12,445 bases of DNA from Desulfoplanes sp. (GTDB taxonomy: Bacteria > Desulfobacterota > Desulfovibrionia > Desulfovibrionales > Desulfomicrobiaceae), in NCBI GenBank assembly GCA_028708105.1, contig JAQVZR010000022.1:1-12445 (forward strand), in the 5' to 3' direction. Within the stretch, counting starts at the first letter, position 1. Each line of letters begins with the position of its first letter. Position numbers and translations under genes: made by a program. The notes beneath the pieces are model-generated. The model had not been told where the DNA came from, did not search any database, and saw nothing but the letters and a program-made list of their open reading frames with translations. This document shows positions 1 to 6,647 of the stretch, in pieces.

Positions 1-1041
1 CGAACGCTCATGCTGTCCCCCAAGGGACGTCCTCTGACCCAGGAACTGGCCGGGGAACTTGCGAGAGAGCCCGAGCTGACGTTGGTCTGTGGCCGCTATG
101 AAGGGATCGATGCCCGGGTGGAAGAGCTCTATCCCCTTGAACCTGTGTCCATTGGCGATTTTGTACTCAATGGCGGCGAGTCCGCAGCCATGTGCCTTAT
201 GGAGGCCGTCTCCCGGTTACTTCCAGGATTTATGCAGCATGATGAATCGGTGGACGAAGAAAGTTTTGCCTCGGGGCTGTTGGAATATCCTCATTATACC
301 CGCCCGGAAGAGTATGAGGATCTGCGTGTGCCCGACATTTTGCGTTCCGGGGACCACGGAAAAATTGCTGCATGGCGGCGTCAGCGATCTCTTGAAGTCA
401 CCCGGGCCTGTCGTCCAGAAATGTTGCAGACAGCGCCTTTGACTCCCGATGATGTTGCTTTTTTGAAAAAGCAGTCTGTTGCCGGTAAAGGGCGGAATCT
501 GTACGTGGCTCTGCTCCATTACCCTGTGCGCAACAGAGAACACAAGGTTGTGACAAGCTCTTTGACAAACCTTGACGTTCACGATATTGCACGCGTTTCG
601 GCGACCTACGGGCTGGGTGGATATGTGATCTGTACTCCTCTCAGGGACCAGCAGGCCTTGGCGGAAAGGATCGTTGCCCACTGGGCCCAGGGAAGCGGGG
701 CGCAGTTTAATCCCGACAGGAAAACAGCTCTGGATATGGTGCAGGTGCGAAGTGACCTGCAGGAAGCCGTGGACTATGTTCATGAGCGGACCGGTTCCAG
801 ACCGTATATTGCGGCATCCAGTGCCCGTGAAGGGAATATGCCCGTCAATGAATTGCGGGATATTCTGGACGAGCGTCCTGTTTTGTTGCTCCTGGGGACG
901 GGATCGGGATTGGATGCTTCAGTGATTGACGAGGCCGATGGTTTGATCCGGCCCCTGAGATTTCTTGCTTCCTATAACCATCTTTCGGTGCGTTCGGCTG
1001 CATCGATCATGATTGACCGCCTTTTGGGCGATGTATATTGA
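1..1041 (+). CDS. trmD: tRNA (guanine-37-N1)-methyltransferase TrmD fused to a second SPOUT RNA methyltransferase domain (5' truncated)
   Basis: The gene enters the window already in frame; codon 1 is at base 1 and the stop TGA is at 1039-1041. About 82 N-terminal residues are missing by comparison with E. coli TrmD, so the full protein should be near 428 aa against about 255 for ordinary TrmD. The TrmD domain fills fragment residues 1 to about 150, with GRYEGID (31-37), SIGDFVLNGGE (50-60) and PHYTRPE (97-103), the trefoil-knot SAM site. TrmD methylates N1 of G37 in tRNAs and prevents +1 frameshifting. From about residue 167 to the end is a second SPOUT-like domain with GTGSG (299-303) and YNHLSVRSA (325-333), resembling the stand-alone Thermotoga TM1570-type methyltransferase encoded next to trmD there. 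The target of that domain is unknown. Odd: the residue aligned with catalytic Asp169 is Glu (codon 259-261). rplS follows after 161 bp. Confidence 0.95.
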   Translation, partial: RTLMLSPKGRPLTQELAGELAREPELTLVCGRYEGIDARVEELYPLEPVSIGDFVLNGGESAAMCLMEAVSRLLPGFMQHDESVDEESFASGLLEYPHYTRPEEYEDLRVPDILRSGDHGKIAAWRRQRSLEVTRACRPEMLQTAPLTPDDVAFLKKQSVAGKGRNLYVALLHYPVRNREHKVVTSSLTNLDVHDIARVSATYGLGGYVICTPLRDQQALAERIVAHWAQGSGAQFNPDRKTALDMVQVRSDLQEAVDYVHERTGSRPYIAASSAREGNMPVNELRDILDERPVLLLLGTGSGLDASVIDEADGLIRPLRFLASYNHLSVRSAASIMIDRLLGDVY

Positions 1042-1190
1042 GTAAACGTTGTTTTGGGCGTTGACGTGCGCGGTGAAACGTGAAATTGGTGCGCCGGGCA
1101 CGGGTAGTACATATTTCTGTGAATTTTCGGGCATTGAAGCCGTGCTCACTGAGCCCTTATGATGCCAGAAAAACATACCGTGACGTGATC

Positions 1191-1196
1191 AAGGAG
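1191..1196 (+). promoter_or_regulatory. Ribosome binding site of rplS
   Basis: AAGGAG lies 6 bases before ATG 1203. It fixes the rplS start and rules out the upstream in-frame extension that begins at 1080. Confidence 0.85.
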
Positions 1197-1202
1197 AATT
1201 TT

Positions 1203-1553
1203 ATGAATACGATTGAGGCACTTGAAAGAGAACACATGCGTTTTGACATGCCCAAGTTTAAGGCCGGAGATACGGTCCGTGTGCATGTACGCATTATTGA
1301 AGGTGAGAAGGAACGTACCCAGATTTTTCAGGGTGCGGTTCTGCGTATCCAGCGTGGCACGACCAACGCCAGCTTTATTGTGCGGAAAATTTCTGAAGGC
1401 ATTGGGGTTGAAAGAATTTTCCCCCTGTACTCGCCGGCCATTGACCGCATTGAGGTGGTCAACGAAGGTAAGGTCCGTCAGGGACGGATTTACTACCTGC
1501 GCAACCTCAAGGGCAAGGCTGCTCGGATCAAGGGCAAGAACAGCTGGGAGTAG
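1203..1553 (+). CDS. rplS: 50S ribosomal protein L19
   Basis: L19 is a large-subunit protein at the 30S-50S interface, contributing to an intersubunit bridge. The product is 116 aa, the usual size (E. coli 115). The family pattern is clear along the whole length: an N-terminal helix, [13 protein letters not shown], the basic segment [35 protein letters not shown], and the lysine/arginine-rich tail [19 protein letters not shown]. The start at ATG 1203 is fixed by AAGGAG at 1191-1196. The open frame continues upstream to 1080, but that part does not resemble L19. Its place after trmD matches the common rpsP-rimM-trmD-rplS operon; rpsP and rimM would lie left of the window. Transcription probably ends at the terminator at 1812-1863, so the mRNA would carry a folded 3' tail of about 300 nt. 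Confidence 0.98.
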   Translation: MNTIEALEREHMRFDMPKFKAGDTVRVHVRIIEGEKERTQIFQGAVLRIQRGTTNASFIVRKISEGIGVERIFPLYSPAIDRIEVVNEGKVRQGRIYYLRNLKGKAARIKGKNSWE

Positions 1554-1596
1554 CGCGCAAAGCACTCAGAATTCCCTCATGCTTAAAGTGAATGTT

Positions 1597-1728
1597 TAGC
1601 GCGCCCGCGAGGTTAGCAGACCTTACACTTGAGTGCGCTGCGGAATTTTGAGGTTTGCTATGTAGCGAACCTGCGAAGGTAGCAGACCTTACATGGTAGT
1701 GTGCTACGAAAAATTCAGCCTCTCGCGT
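1597..1728 (+). repeat. Two 66-bp imperfect tandem repeat units, each with potential RNA stems
   Basis: Unit 1 is 1597-1662 and unit 2 is 1663-1728. They match best over the first 55 or so bases, at roughly 70-75% identity by eye. A 13-base block, AGCAGACCTTACA, is identical in both. Each unit has a small hairpin around it: AGGT/ACCT (1610-1613 with 1620-1623) in unit 1 and AAGGT/ACCTT (1676-1680 with 1686-1690) in unit 2. Each can also close an outer stem: AGCGC/GCGCT (1598-1602 with 1635-1639) and GTAGC/GCTAC (1662-1666 with 1703-1707). The outer stems differ in sequence yet still pair, which suggests a conserved RNA or DNA fold. Function unknown. Confidence 0.7.
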
Positions 1729-1742
1729 ATGCACAAATACGC
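1725..1742 (+). other. Small perfect hairpin after the tandem repeat
   Basis: GCGTAT (1725-1730) pairs with ATACGC (1737-1742) across a 6-base loop. No T-run follows, so it is not a typical terminator by itself. It may be part of the folded 3' region of the rplS transcript. Confidence 0.5.
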
Positions 1743-1811
1743 CTGGGTTTGGATCTTTCTAGTGGTTATCACAGATTGTCAGTGCCCTGCTTTTTGCTTT
1801 GTTTAAAGTGT

Positions 1812-1863
1812 AAAAAAGCCAGATCCTAACGTAGACAACTACGTATCGGGCCTGGCTTTTTTT
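1812..1863 (+). terminator. Strong intrinsic terminator after rplS, possibly bidirectional
   Basis: The arms AAAAAAGCCAG (1812-1822) and CTGGCTTTTTT (1852-1862) pair, and an inner stem ACGTAG/CTACGT with loop ACAA stacks within them. Seven T follow the + strand arm (1857-1863). Six A precede the left arm, so the hairpin could also act on the - strand, though no - strand gene converges here. It most likely ends the rplS transcript. Confidence 0.9.
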
Positions 1864-1908
1864 GTGGGCTTTTGTGGAACTTCTCTATGCCCGGGCAGGG
1901 GGGCTGCT

Positions 1909-2544
1909 ATGGATGATTTTGATTATAGTGGATTGCCGCCTTTGGACCTGATTGCCGGGGTGGATGAGGCCGGTCGGGGGTGTCTGGCTGGTCCTGTGGT
2001 TGCCGGAGCTGTTATTCTGCCGCTGGATTTTGCATTGCCCGGGCTGGATGATTCTAAAAAACTGACGGCTAAAAAACGTACCTGCCTTGAATCCAGCATC
2101 AAAAAACAGGCTTTGGCCTGGTCCCTTGGCTTGGCCTGGCCAAGGGAAATTGAAGCGATAAATATATTGCGTGCCTCCCTTGTGGCCATGCGCCGCGCGG
2201 TGCTTTCCCTGCGCGTTCCTCCCGCCTTTGTGCTCGTTGATGGTAATCAGAAAATTCCCTTTTCTCTCCCCCAGCAATTTGTTATCGGTGGTGATGCCAA
2301 AGTGCCTTGTATTGCGGCTGCGTCTATCATGGCAAAGACATTCAGAGACCGCCTCATGACCCATCTCGATCGTCGTTATCCGGGATATGGTCTGGCACGG
2401 CACAAAGGGTACGGGACCAAAGAACATCGGGATGCGTTGCGCACATTGGGCCCCTGTATCCAACATCGAATGACCTTCAGGGGGGTCGGCCCGGATGTCG
2501 GTCCCAAGGAGCGTGAATTATGTCTCCCCGGTCTGGGACAGTAG
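1909..2544 (+). CDS. rnhB: Ribonuclease HII
   Basis: RNase HII cuts the RNA strand of RNA/DNA hybrids and starts removal of single ribonucleotides misincorporated in DNA. The product is 211 aa (E. coli 198). The acidic metal-binding residues are all present: D19 and E20 in VDEAGRG (18-24), D111 in VDGN and D129 in GGDAKVP, matching E. coli D16, E17, D108 and D126. [12 protein letters not shown] (136-147), [14 protein letters not shown] and the late basic segment are also typical. I chose ATG 1909 because an AGGGGGG ribosome site (1897-1903) precedes it; a longer frame from GTG 1864 starts inside the T-run of the terminator. It opens a three-gene overlapping set with yraN and rsmI. Its last 25 bases overlap yraN. 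The source of its transcript is unclear because a terminator ends just upstream. Confidence 0.96.
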   Translation: MDDFDYSGLPPLDLIAGVDEAGRGCLAGPVVAGAVILPLDFALPGLDDSKKLTAKKRTCLESSIKKQALAWSLGLAWPREIEAINILRASLVAMRRAVLSLRVPPAFVLVDGNQKIPFSLPQQFVIGGDAKVPCIAAASIMAKTFRDRLMTHLDRRYPGYGLARHKGYGTKEHRDALRTLGPCIQHRMTFRGVGPDVGPKERELCLPGLGQ

Positions 2545-2924
2545 GGCGGTTTGGTGAGGACATTGCCTGCGATTATTTAACGGAAAATGATTACACGATT
2601 CTTGAACGCAATTGGCGGACCCGCAAGGGTGAATTGGACATCATCTGCACCTACGGTGACCTGCTCGTTTTTGTGGAGGTCAAAACCCGTGGTCCGGGAA
2701 GTCTGCAACTGCCCGGAGAAGCACTGAATGCGGAAAAGAAAATCCGACTGCTGCGAGCCGCCTCCGAATACCTGACAAAAAAACGGCTATGGGAGACAGC
2801 GTCCCGATTTGATTTGATTGCCTTGCGCTTGCGTGAGGACGATGTTGACCTGGAGCATATACAAAATGTCATCGATGCAAGCGAAATTATGGGTGGTCGC
2901 CACGCCCCTTGGCAACCTTGGTGA
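2520..2924 (+). CDS. yraN: UPF0102 family protein YraN, predicted endonuclease-like fold
   Basis: The product is 134 aa, normal for UPF0102. Family features: [12 protein letters not shown] (9-20), [12 protein letters not shown] (31-42) and FVEVKTR (51-57). The set E38, D40, E53 and K55 resembles the E/D-(X)n-ExK core of Holliday-junction-resolvase-like nucleases, so nuclease activity is predicted from the fold; to my knowledge the cellular role is not settled. The start ATG 2520 has AAGGAG at 2506-2511. Its first 25 bases overlap the end of rnhB and its last 59 overlap rsmI, so translation of the three is probably coupled. The pairing of yraN with rnhB is common in bacteria and suggests a link to nucleic-acid repair, which is inference. 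Confidence 0.93.
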   Translation: MSPRSGTVGRFGEDIACDYLTENDYTILERNWRTRKGELDIICTYGDLLVFVEVKTRGPGSLQLPGEALNAEKKIRLLRAASEYLTKKRLWETASRFDLIALRLREDDVDLEHIQNVIDASEIMGGRHAPWQPW

Positions 2925-3699
2925 TTTTTCCCCCCGTGCGGCGGAGATCCTGCAGGGTGCCGGTCTGATTCTGGCTGAGGATACCCGGCGTGCCGGTCTG
3001 CTGTTTCAGCGTCTGGGATTGACGCATGGGCGCATGGTCAGTTCTTTTGACCACAATGAGTCTTCGCGCATCGGACTGGTTTTGAGCACTCTGGAGCAAG
3101 GGGAACATGTGGCCCTTATTTCCGATGCTGGAACCCCCCTCATTGCCGATCCGGGATTCCCCCTTGTCCGGGCCTGTCGGGATGCGGGGTTTGCTGTTTC
3201 CCCCGTTCCTGGCCCTTGTGCCCCTATTGCCGCACTCATGGCCAGTGGGCTCCCCACAACCCCTTTCACCTTTCTTGGGTTTATGCCGCGCAAGGGAAGC
3301 GATATCCGTGCGACCCTTGAACCTTTTGCCCGTTTGAAAACCACCCTTGTTTTTTTCGAACGCAAAAATCGTTTGCCCCAGTCGCTGAGGGTGGCCTTTG
3401 AAACTCTTGGTCCCAGGAATTATTGTGTTGCCAGGGAATTGACCAAGACCCATGAAGAATTTATCTTTGGTCTACTGCCCCTCGACCAGGATGCTGATCT
3501 TGATAGTCTTCTCGGTGAATGTACGGTACTCATTGCTCCTGGCGAGGAACCTGCCAGGAGCAATGAGGTGGATGTTGTGCGGATGATACAAGAAGAACAT
3601 TTGCGGGGAGGAAGGCCGCGCGATGTGGCCAAGCGGGTCTGCGCTCGGGTTGCGGGCTGGACGGTTAAGGATGTGTACGCTTTGCTGCAGCGGATTTAA
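2866..3699 (+). CDS. rsmI: 16S rRNA (cytidine-1402-2'-O)-methyltransferase RsmI
   Basis: RsmI adds the 2'-O-methyl group to C1402 in the decoding centre of 16S rRNA, using SAM. The product is 277 aa (E. coli 286). The tetrapyrrole-methylase-type fold is shown by [13 protein letters not shown] (near 8-20), LILAEDTRR, DHNES, VALISDAGTPLIADPG and VPGPCAPIAALMASGLP, followed by ARELTKTHEE and a C-terminal helical domain ending KDVYALLQRI. I favour ATG 2866, with GGAG at 2852-2855 ten bases upstream; ATG 2875 (three codons later) is the alternative, and the far upstream part of the frame lies inside yraN without similarity. The start overlaps yraN by 59 bases. Odd: near the junction of the two domains the DNA holds a perfect 15-bp inverted repeat (3529-3567). 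Confidence 0.96.
   Translation: MSSMQAKLWVVATPLGNLGDFSPRAAEILQGAGLILAEDTRRAGLLFQRLGLTHGRMVSSFDHNESSRIGLVLSTLEQGEHVALISDAGTPLIADPGFPLVRACRDAGFAVSPVPGPCAPIAALMASGLPTTPFTFLGFMPRKGSDIRATLEPFARLKTTLVFFERKNRLPQSLRVAFETLGPRNYCVARELTKTHEEFIFGLLPLDQDADLDSLLGECTVLIAPGEEPARSNEVDVVRMIQEEHLRGGRPRDVAKRVCARVAGWTVKDVYALLQRI
3529..3567 (+). repeat. Perfect 15-bp inverted repeat inside rsmI
   Basis: CTCATTGCTCCTGGC (3529-3543) and its exact complement GCCAGGAGCAATGAG (3553-3567) flank a 9-base loop. It is in frame and encodes the segment LIAPGEEPARSNE. The stem is far longer than expected by chance at one site. No T-run follows, so a Rho-independent terminator is unlikely. Confidence 0.9.
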
Positions 3700-3762
3700 T
3701 TATTGTTGGTGGGTGGATGAACGGGCACTTTCTGTCTCCCCTCTGAGCGTCCCGGGAAAAGA

Positions 3763-4536
3763 ATGTTGAGCAGAGAAACCAAAATTTTTGTCCGGATGTT
3801 TTTGCGGACCTATCTCGTAGGCGGATGCATCAATACGCGGGGCATGCAGAATATTGGTCTGTCCTATGCGATGGACCCGGGTTTGCAAATGCTTTATAAG
3901 GACGACGCAGCCCTGCAGAAAGCCAGAAAACATTATCTTCGGATTTATAATACCCACCCCTGCTGGACTCCTCTCCTCGTAGGTATTTTCTTTTTTTTAG
4001 AGCGCAAAATTATCAAGGGCATCCTTCCCGACCGGGCACTGGCCCAGATGAAAAGTACCATTGCCTACACCTTGTCCGCCGTCGGGGATTCATTTTTTGG
4101 GGGCAGCCTGTATGTGTTCTGGTCCCTGTCGACTATTGTATTGCTGGCGTTCCAGCTGTATGGGGCGGCGCTTATCTGGGCGCTTATCTGGCTCCCGATT
4201 ATCGAAGGATTCAAACTGTATACCTTTTTTAGAGGCATCAGCGAAGGTATTTCTTTTTTATCCCGGCTCAAGTCGTTCAATCTGATTAACTGGGGTGCCC
4301 GCCTCAAATTGGTGAATGCCGGACTTGTTTTTGTGCTCTGGGTCAGATTTTGGCCTGGTCCCCTGACTCCGTTGATCTGGATTTCAGGTACTGCTTTTTT
4401 GCTGGCTCTGGCCTGGTGCGCTTCTTTTTCCTATCGAGTGCGCGAAGTCATTGTGTATCTCGTTGGTGCGGTATTGTTGATCATCCCCTTACTTGTGGAT
4501 ATCGTTGGAGACAGCCTGGAATTTTTGCAGAAATGA
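3763..4536 (+). CDS. PTS mannose/fructose/sorbose-family IID component
   Basis: This is a IID membrane subunit, which with IIC forms the sugar channel of mannose-type phosphotransferase systems and carries no phosphorylation site. The product is 257 aa (E. coli ManZ about 285). Family signatures: FVRMFLRTY (near 9-17), GMQNIGLSYAMDPGLQMLY, IYNTHPCWTPLLVG, and the central AVGDSFFGGSL, which corresponds to the family's GVGDP/S-F-W segment. Hydrophobic stretches near 115-150, 190-225 and 230-250 are probable membrane segments. Start ATG 3763 has only a weak purine tract (GGGAAAAG) before it; 63 bp separate it from rsmI with no terminator. ptsH follows after 54 bp. Odd: no IIA, IIB or IIC gene is adjacent, and a 12-bp perfect tandem duplication (4168-4191) repeats the residues ALIW. 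Transport of a particular sugar cannot be deduced. Confidence 0.88.
   Translation: MLSRETKIFVRMFLRTYLVGGCINTRGMQNIGLSYAMDPGLQMLYKDDAALQKARKHYLRIYNTHPCWTPLLVGIFFFLERKIIKGILPDRALAQMKSTIAYTLSAVGDSFFGGSLYVFWSLSTIVLLAFQLYGAALIWALIWLPIIEGFKLYTFFRGISEGISFLSRLKSFNLINWGARLKLVNAGLVFVLWVRFWPGPLTPLIWISGTAFLLALAWCASFSYRVREVIVYLVGAVLLIIPLLVDIVGDSLEFLQK
4168..4191 (+). repeat. 12-bp tandem duplication inside the IID gene
   Basis: GCGCTTATCTGG occurs twice without a gap (4168-4179 and 4180-4191). It keeps the frame and doubles the residues ALIW within a predicted membrane helix. Confidence 0.9.
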
Positions 4537-4579
4537 TGCTTGCAGGTGTATCCCGAAAGACAATCTGTTATTTTCATAT

Positions 4580-4583
4580 GGAG
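4580..4583 (+). promoter_or_regulatory. Ribosome binding site deciding the GTG start of ptsH
   Basis: GGAG lies 7 bases before GTG 4591. The frame is open further left, but no start with such a site exists there and HPr proteins begin close to this point. Confidence 0.65.
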
Positions 4584-4590
4584 TTGCTAC

Positions 4591-4875
4591 GTGTGTGATG
4601 CCGTTGTTCAGGAAAAGGCGATAAGCGTTCAGAATGAGTTCGGGTTGCATGCCCGTCCTGCAGCCCAGATTGCCCAAGAGGCCCAGAAGTTTTCATCCGT
4701 TATCCACATTGGAATGCAGGGCCGTGAAATTGATGCCAAGTCCATTCTGGATATTCTCAGTCTGGCTGCTCCCAGAGGAACGGATCTTTCTCTCAAAGCC
4801 GAAGGCTGTGATGCCTATGAAGCTGTACAACGGATTGCACGGCTTTTTGAAGAACGTTTCGGCGAGGGGCGCTGA
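4591..4875 (+). CDS. ptsH: Phosphocarrier protein HPr
   Basis: HPr takes phosphate from enzyme I on a histidine and hands it to IIA proteins or regulators. With the GTG start at 4591 the product is 94 aa (E. coli 85). The active-site segment is FGLHARPAAQ (17-26), His20 matching E. coli His15. Ser51 in DAKSILDIL matches Ser46, the site of HPr kinase in organisms that have it, so dual control is possible; no kinase gene lies in the window. The C-terminal helix ends RIARLFEERF. The stop TGA shares one base with the ATG of ptsI (4875), which implies translational coupling. IID lies 54 bp upstream. Confidence 0.95.
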   Translation: MCDAVVQEKAISVQNEFGLHARPAAQIAQEAQKFSSVIHIGMQGREIDAKSILDILSLAAPRGTDLSLKAEGCDAYEAVQRIARLFEERFGEGR

Positions 4876-6644
4876 TGGCCAAGCATGTACTTACGGGAAT
4901 CCCCGTTTCTTCGGGCGTGGCCATTGGCAAGGCTTTCTTTCTAAATAAGAACAGATTGTCTCAGGCCCCCCGGCAGACCATTGATGAAGGGCTCGTACGT
5001 CAAGAGCAGCAGCGTCTGGGACAGGCATTTACTCTTGCATCCCAGGAGCTTGAACGTATCCGGGGCAACGTTCCCAAAGAGCTTCAGGAACATGGGGCTC
5101 TCATTGATTCCTATCTCATGATCCTGCGGGACAAAAAACTGGGAGACTCCGCCGGGGAATATATCAAGCGTCTGCGGATTAATGCCGAATGGGCCCTGGA
5201 AAAGGCTGTGGCTGATGTGGAACAGATGTTCAATGCCATAGATGACGAGTATATCCGTGCCCGGATGCAGGATGTCAGACTGGTCACCCAGCGGGTCATG
5301 GATCAGTTCGCAGGTCAGGAAAACGGGGCCATGCCTGTGGGGCATCGGGTTATTCTCATGGCTCATGATCTGACCGCTGCCGACACCATTGAACTGGAAG
5401 TTGACAAAATCATGGCTTTTGCCACGGCCATGGGAGGCAAGACGTCCCATGCAGGTATCCTTGCGCGTTCTTTGCAGATTCCGGCCATCGTCGGGGTGGA
5501 GGAACTGGAGCAGTCTATCACTGACAATAGCATTGTCATCCTGGATGGGTTCAATGGACGTATTCTGATCCAGCCCACCGAAGACGAGCTGAATAAATAT
5601 ACCGGGCTCCAGTATCGCTTTGAAGATTATCAGCGCAGTCTCACCAGAGTTTGTCATCTGCCCGGGGAAACCCGTGATGGGTATCGGGTGGATGTATTCG
5701 CCAATATTGAACTTTTTGAGGAAGTTACCTCGGTTCTTGACAATGGTGGCGAAGGTATCGGGTTGTACCGGACCGAGTATAACTACATGAACCGGTCCAC
5801 CTTTCCCACCGAAGATGAACTCACCGAGATATACACGGATCTGGCCACTATTGTAGCGCCGAACAAGGTTGTTATCCGGACCCTTGATCTGGGTGCTGAT
5901 AAACTTTCTTCTTTTGGAGCGTTGGAGGAGGCCAATCCGGCCATGGGACTTCGGGCTGTCAGGTTCTGCATGGCCCACAAAGACATTTTCAGAACCCAGC
6001 TGCGGGCCATTCTGCGCGCCGGAACACAGGGGCATGTGTCCATCATGTTCCCCATGATTTCAGGCTTGCAGGAACTTAAAGAAATCAAGGCCTTTTATTT
6101 TCAGATCAAGGAAGAGCTGCGCAAAGAAGGGACCGCATATAACCCGGATATCCCTTTGGGGATCATGATTGAGGTTCCTGCCGCCGTACTGGTAGCCGAT
6201 TCCCTGGCCAGAGAAGTTGATTTTTTCAGTATCGGGACCAATGATCTCATCCAATACTGTCTGGGCATTGACAGGACCAACAAGCATGTCGATTACCTGT
6301 ACCAGCCTCTGCATCCGGCCATTGTGACCAGCATCAAGTCGGTCATTGACTCGGCCCATCGGGCGGGGATTGAAGTCAGTGTCTGCGGTGAGATGGCCGC
6401 CGATCCTTTTTGTATTCCCATCCTCATGGGGATGCAGGTGGACAGCATCAGCCTGACCCCTCAGGCCATCCCCGGGATCAAACGCATTATCCGTCAGGTG
6501 CCCATGGAAGACTGCAAAGTTCTGCTCAAAGAAGTTCTGGAAAGCGAATCCGTGGCTGGAAACAATGTGCTGGTCAAAGAAATGATTTTTCGCCGTTTTC
6601 CAGACGAACTCATGTTTTATACTTCATTGCTGGATGGTGACTGA
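4875..6644 (+). CDS. ptsI: Phosphoenolpyruvate-protein phosphotransferase (PTS enzyme I)
   Basis: Enzyme I phosphorylates itself with PEP and passes the phosphate to HPr. The product is 589 aa (E. coli 575). In order: an N-terminal HPr-binding helical domain (about 25-145), the phospho-histidine loop GGKTSHAGILARS with His192, a linker, and the PEP-binding barrel with GLYRTEYNYM (297-306), LGADK (339-343), GLRAVRFCM (358-366), MFPMIS (391-396), IMIEVPAA (430-437), SIGTNDLIQY (452-461), DRTN and the catalytic Cys504 in SVCGEMA. All key residues are present, so it should be active. The ATG at 4875 overlaps the ptsH stop by one base. smpB starts three bases after the stop. Confidence 0.98.
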   Translation: MAKHVLTGIPVSSGVAIGKAFFLNKNRLSQAPRQTIDEGLVRQEQQRLGQAFTLASQELERIRGNVPKELQEHGALIDSYLMILRDKKLGDSAGEYIKRLRINAEWALEKAVADVEQMFNAIDDEYIRARMQDVRLVTQRVMDQFAGQENGAMPVGHRVILMAHDLTAADTIELEVDKIMAFATAMGGKTSHAGILARSLQIPAIVGVEELEQSITDNSIVILDGFNGRILIQPTEDELNKYTGLQYRFEDYQRSLTRVCHLPGETRDGYRVDVFANIELFEEVTSVLDNGGEGIGLYRTEYNYMNRSTFPTEDELTEIYTDLATIVAPNKVVIRTLDLGADKLSSFGALEEANPAMGLRAVRFCMAHKDIFRTQLRAILRAGTQGHVSIMFPMISGLQELKEIKAFYFQIKEELRKEGTAYNPDIPLGIMIEVPAAVLVADSLAREVDFFSIGTNDLIQYCLGIDRTNKHVDYLYQPLHPAIVTSIKSVIDSAHRAGIEVSVCGEMAADPFCIPILMGMQVDSISLTPQAIPGIKRIIRQVPMEDCKVLLKEVLESESVAGNNVLVKEMIFRRFPDELMFYTSLLDGD

Positions 6645-6647
6645 TAG

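Larger units (their letters stand above)
1554..1908 (+). other. Non-coding stretch between rplS and rnhB
   Basis: The stretch is 355 bp with no credible gene on either strand. It holds two copies of a 66-bp imperfect tandem repeat (from 1597), a 6-bp hairpin (1725-1742) and an intrinsic terminator (1812-1863). Only 45 bp separate the terminator from rnhB, and I see no clear sigma-70 promoter in them. Confidence 0.8.

Noticed and set aside
1061..1089. Possible promoter before rplS (TTGACG)
   Set aside because: No acceptable -10 hexamer at 16-18 bp; transcription from the trmD operon is sufficient.
1080..1202. N-terminal extension of rplS
   Set aside because: The extension does not look like L19, and the AAGGAG site fits ATG 1203.
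2122..2147. 9-bp inverted repeat in rnhB (TCCCTTGGC with GCCAAGGGA)
   Set aside because: It is in conserved coding sequence with repeated TTGGCC words; a stem of this length is expected occasionally by chance.
4700..4708. Exact DnaA-box consensus TTATCCACA
   Set aside because: It is a single copy inside the ptsH coding region; one such 9-mer is not rare in 12 kb on two strands, and no cluster or AT-rich unwinding region is near.
4941..6035. Open frame of 364 codons on the - strand
   Set aside because: It is a shadow of ptsI with no credible start context or known motif.
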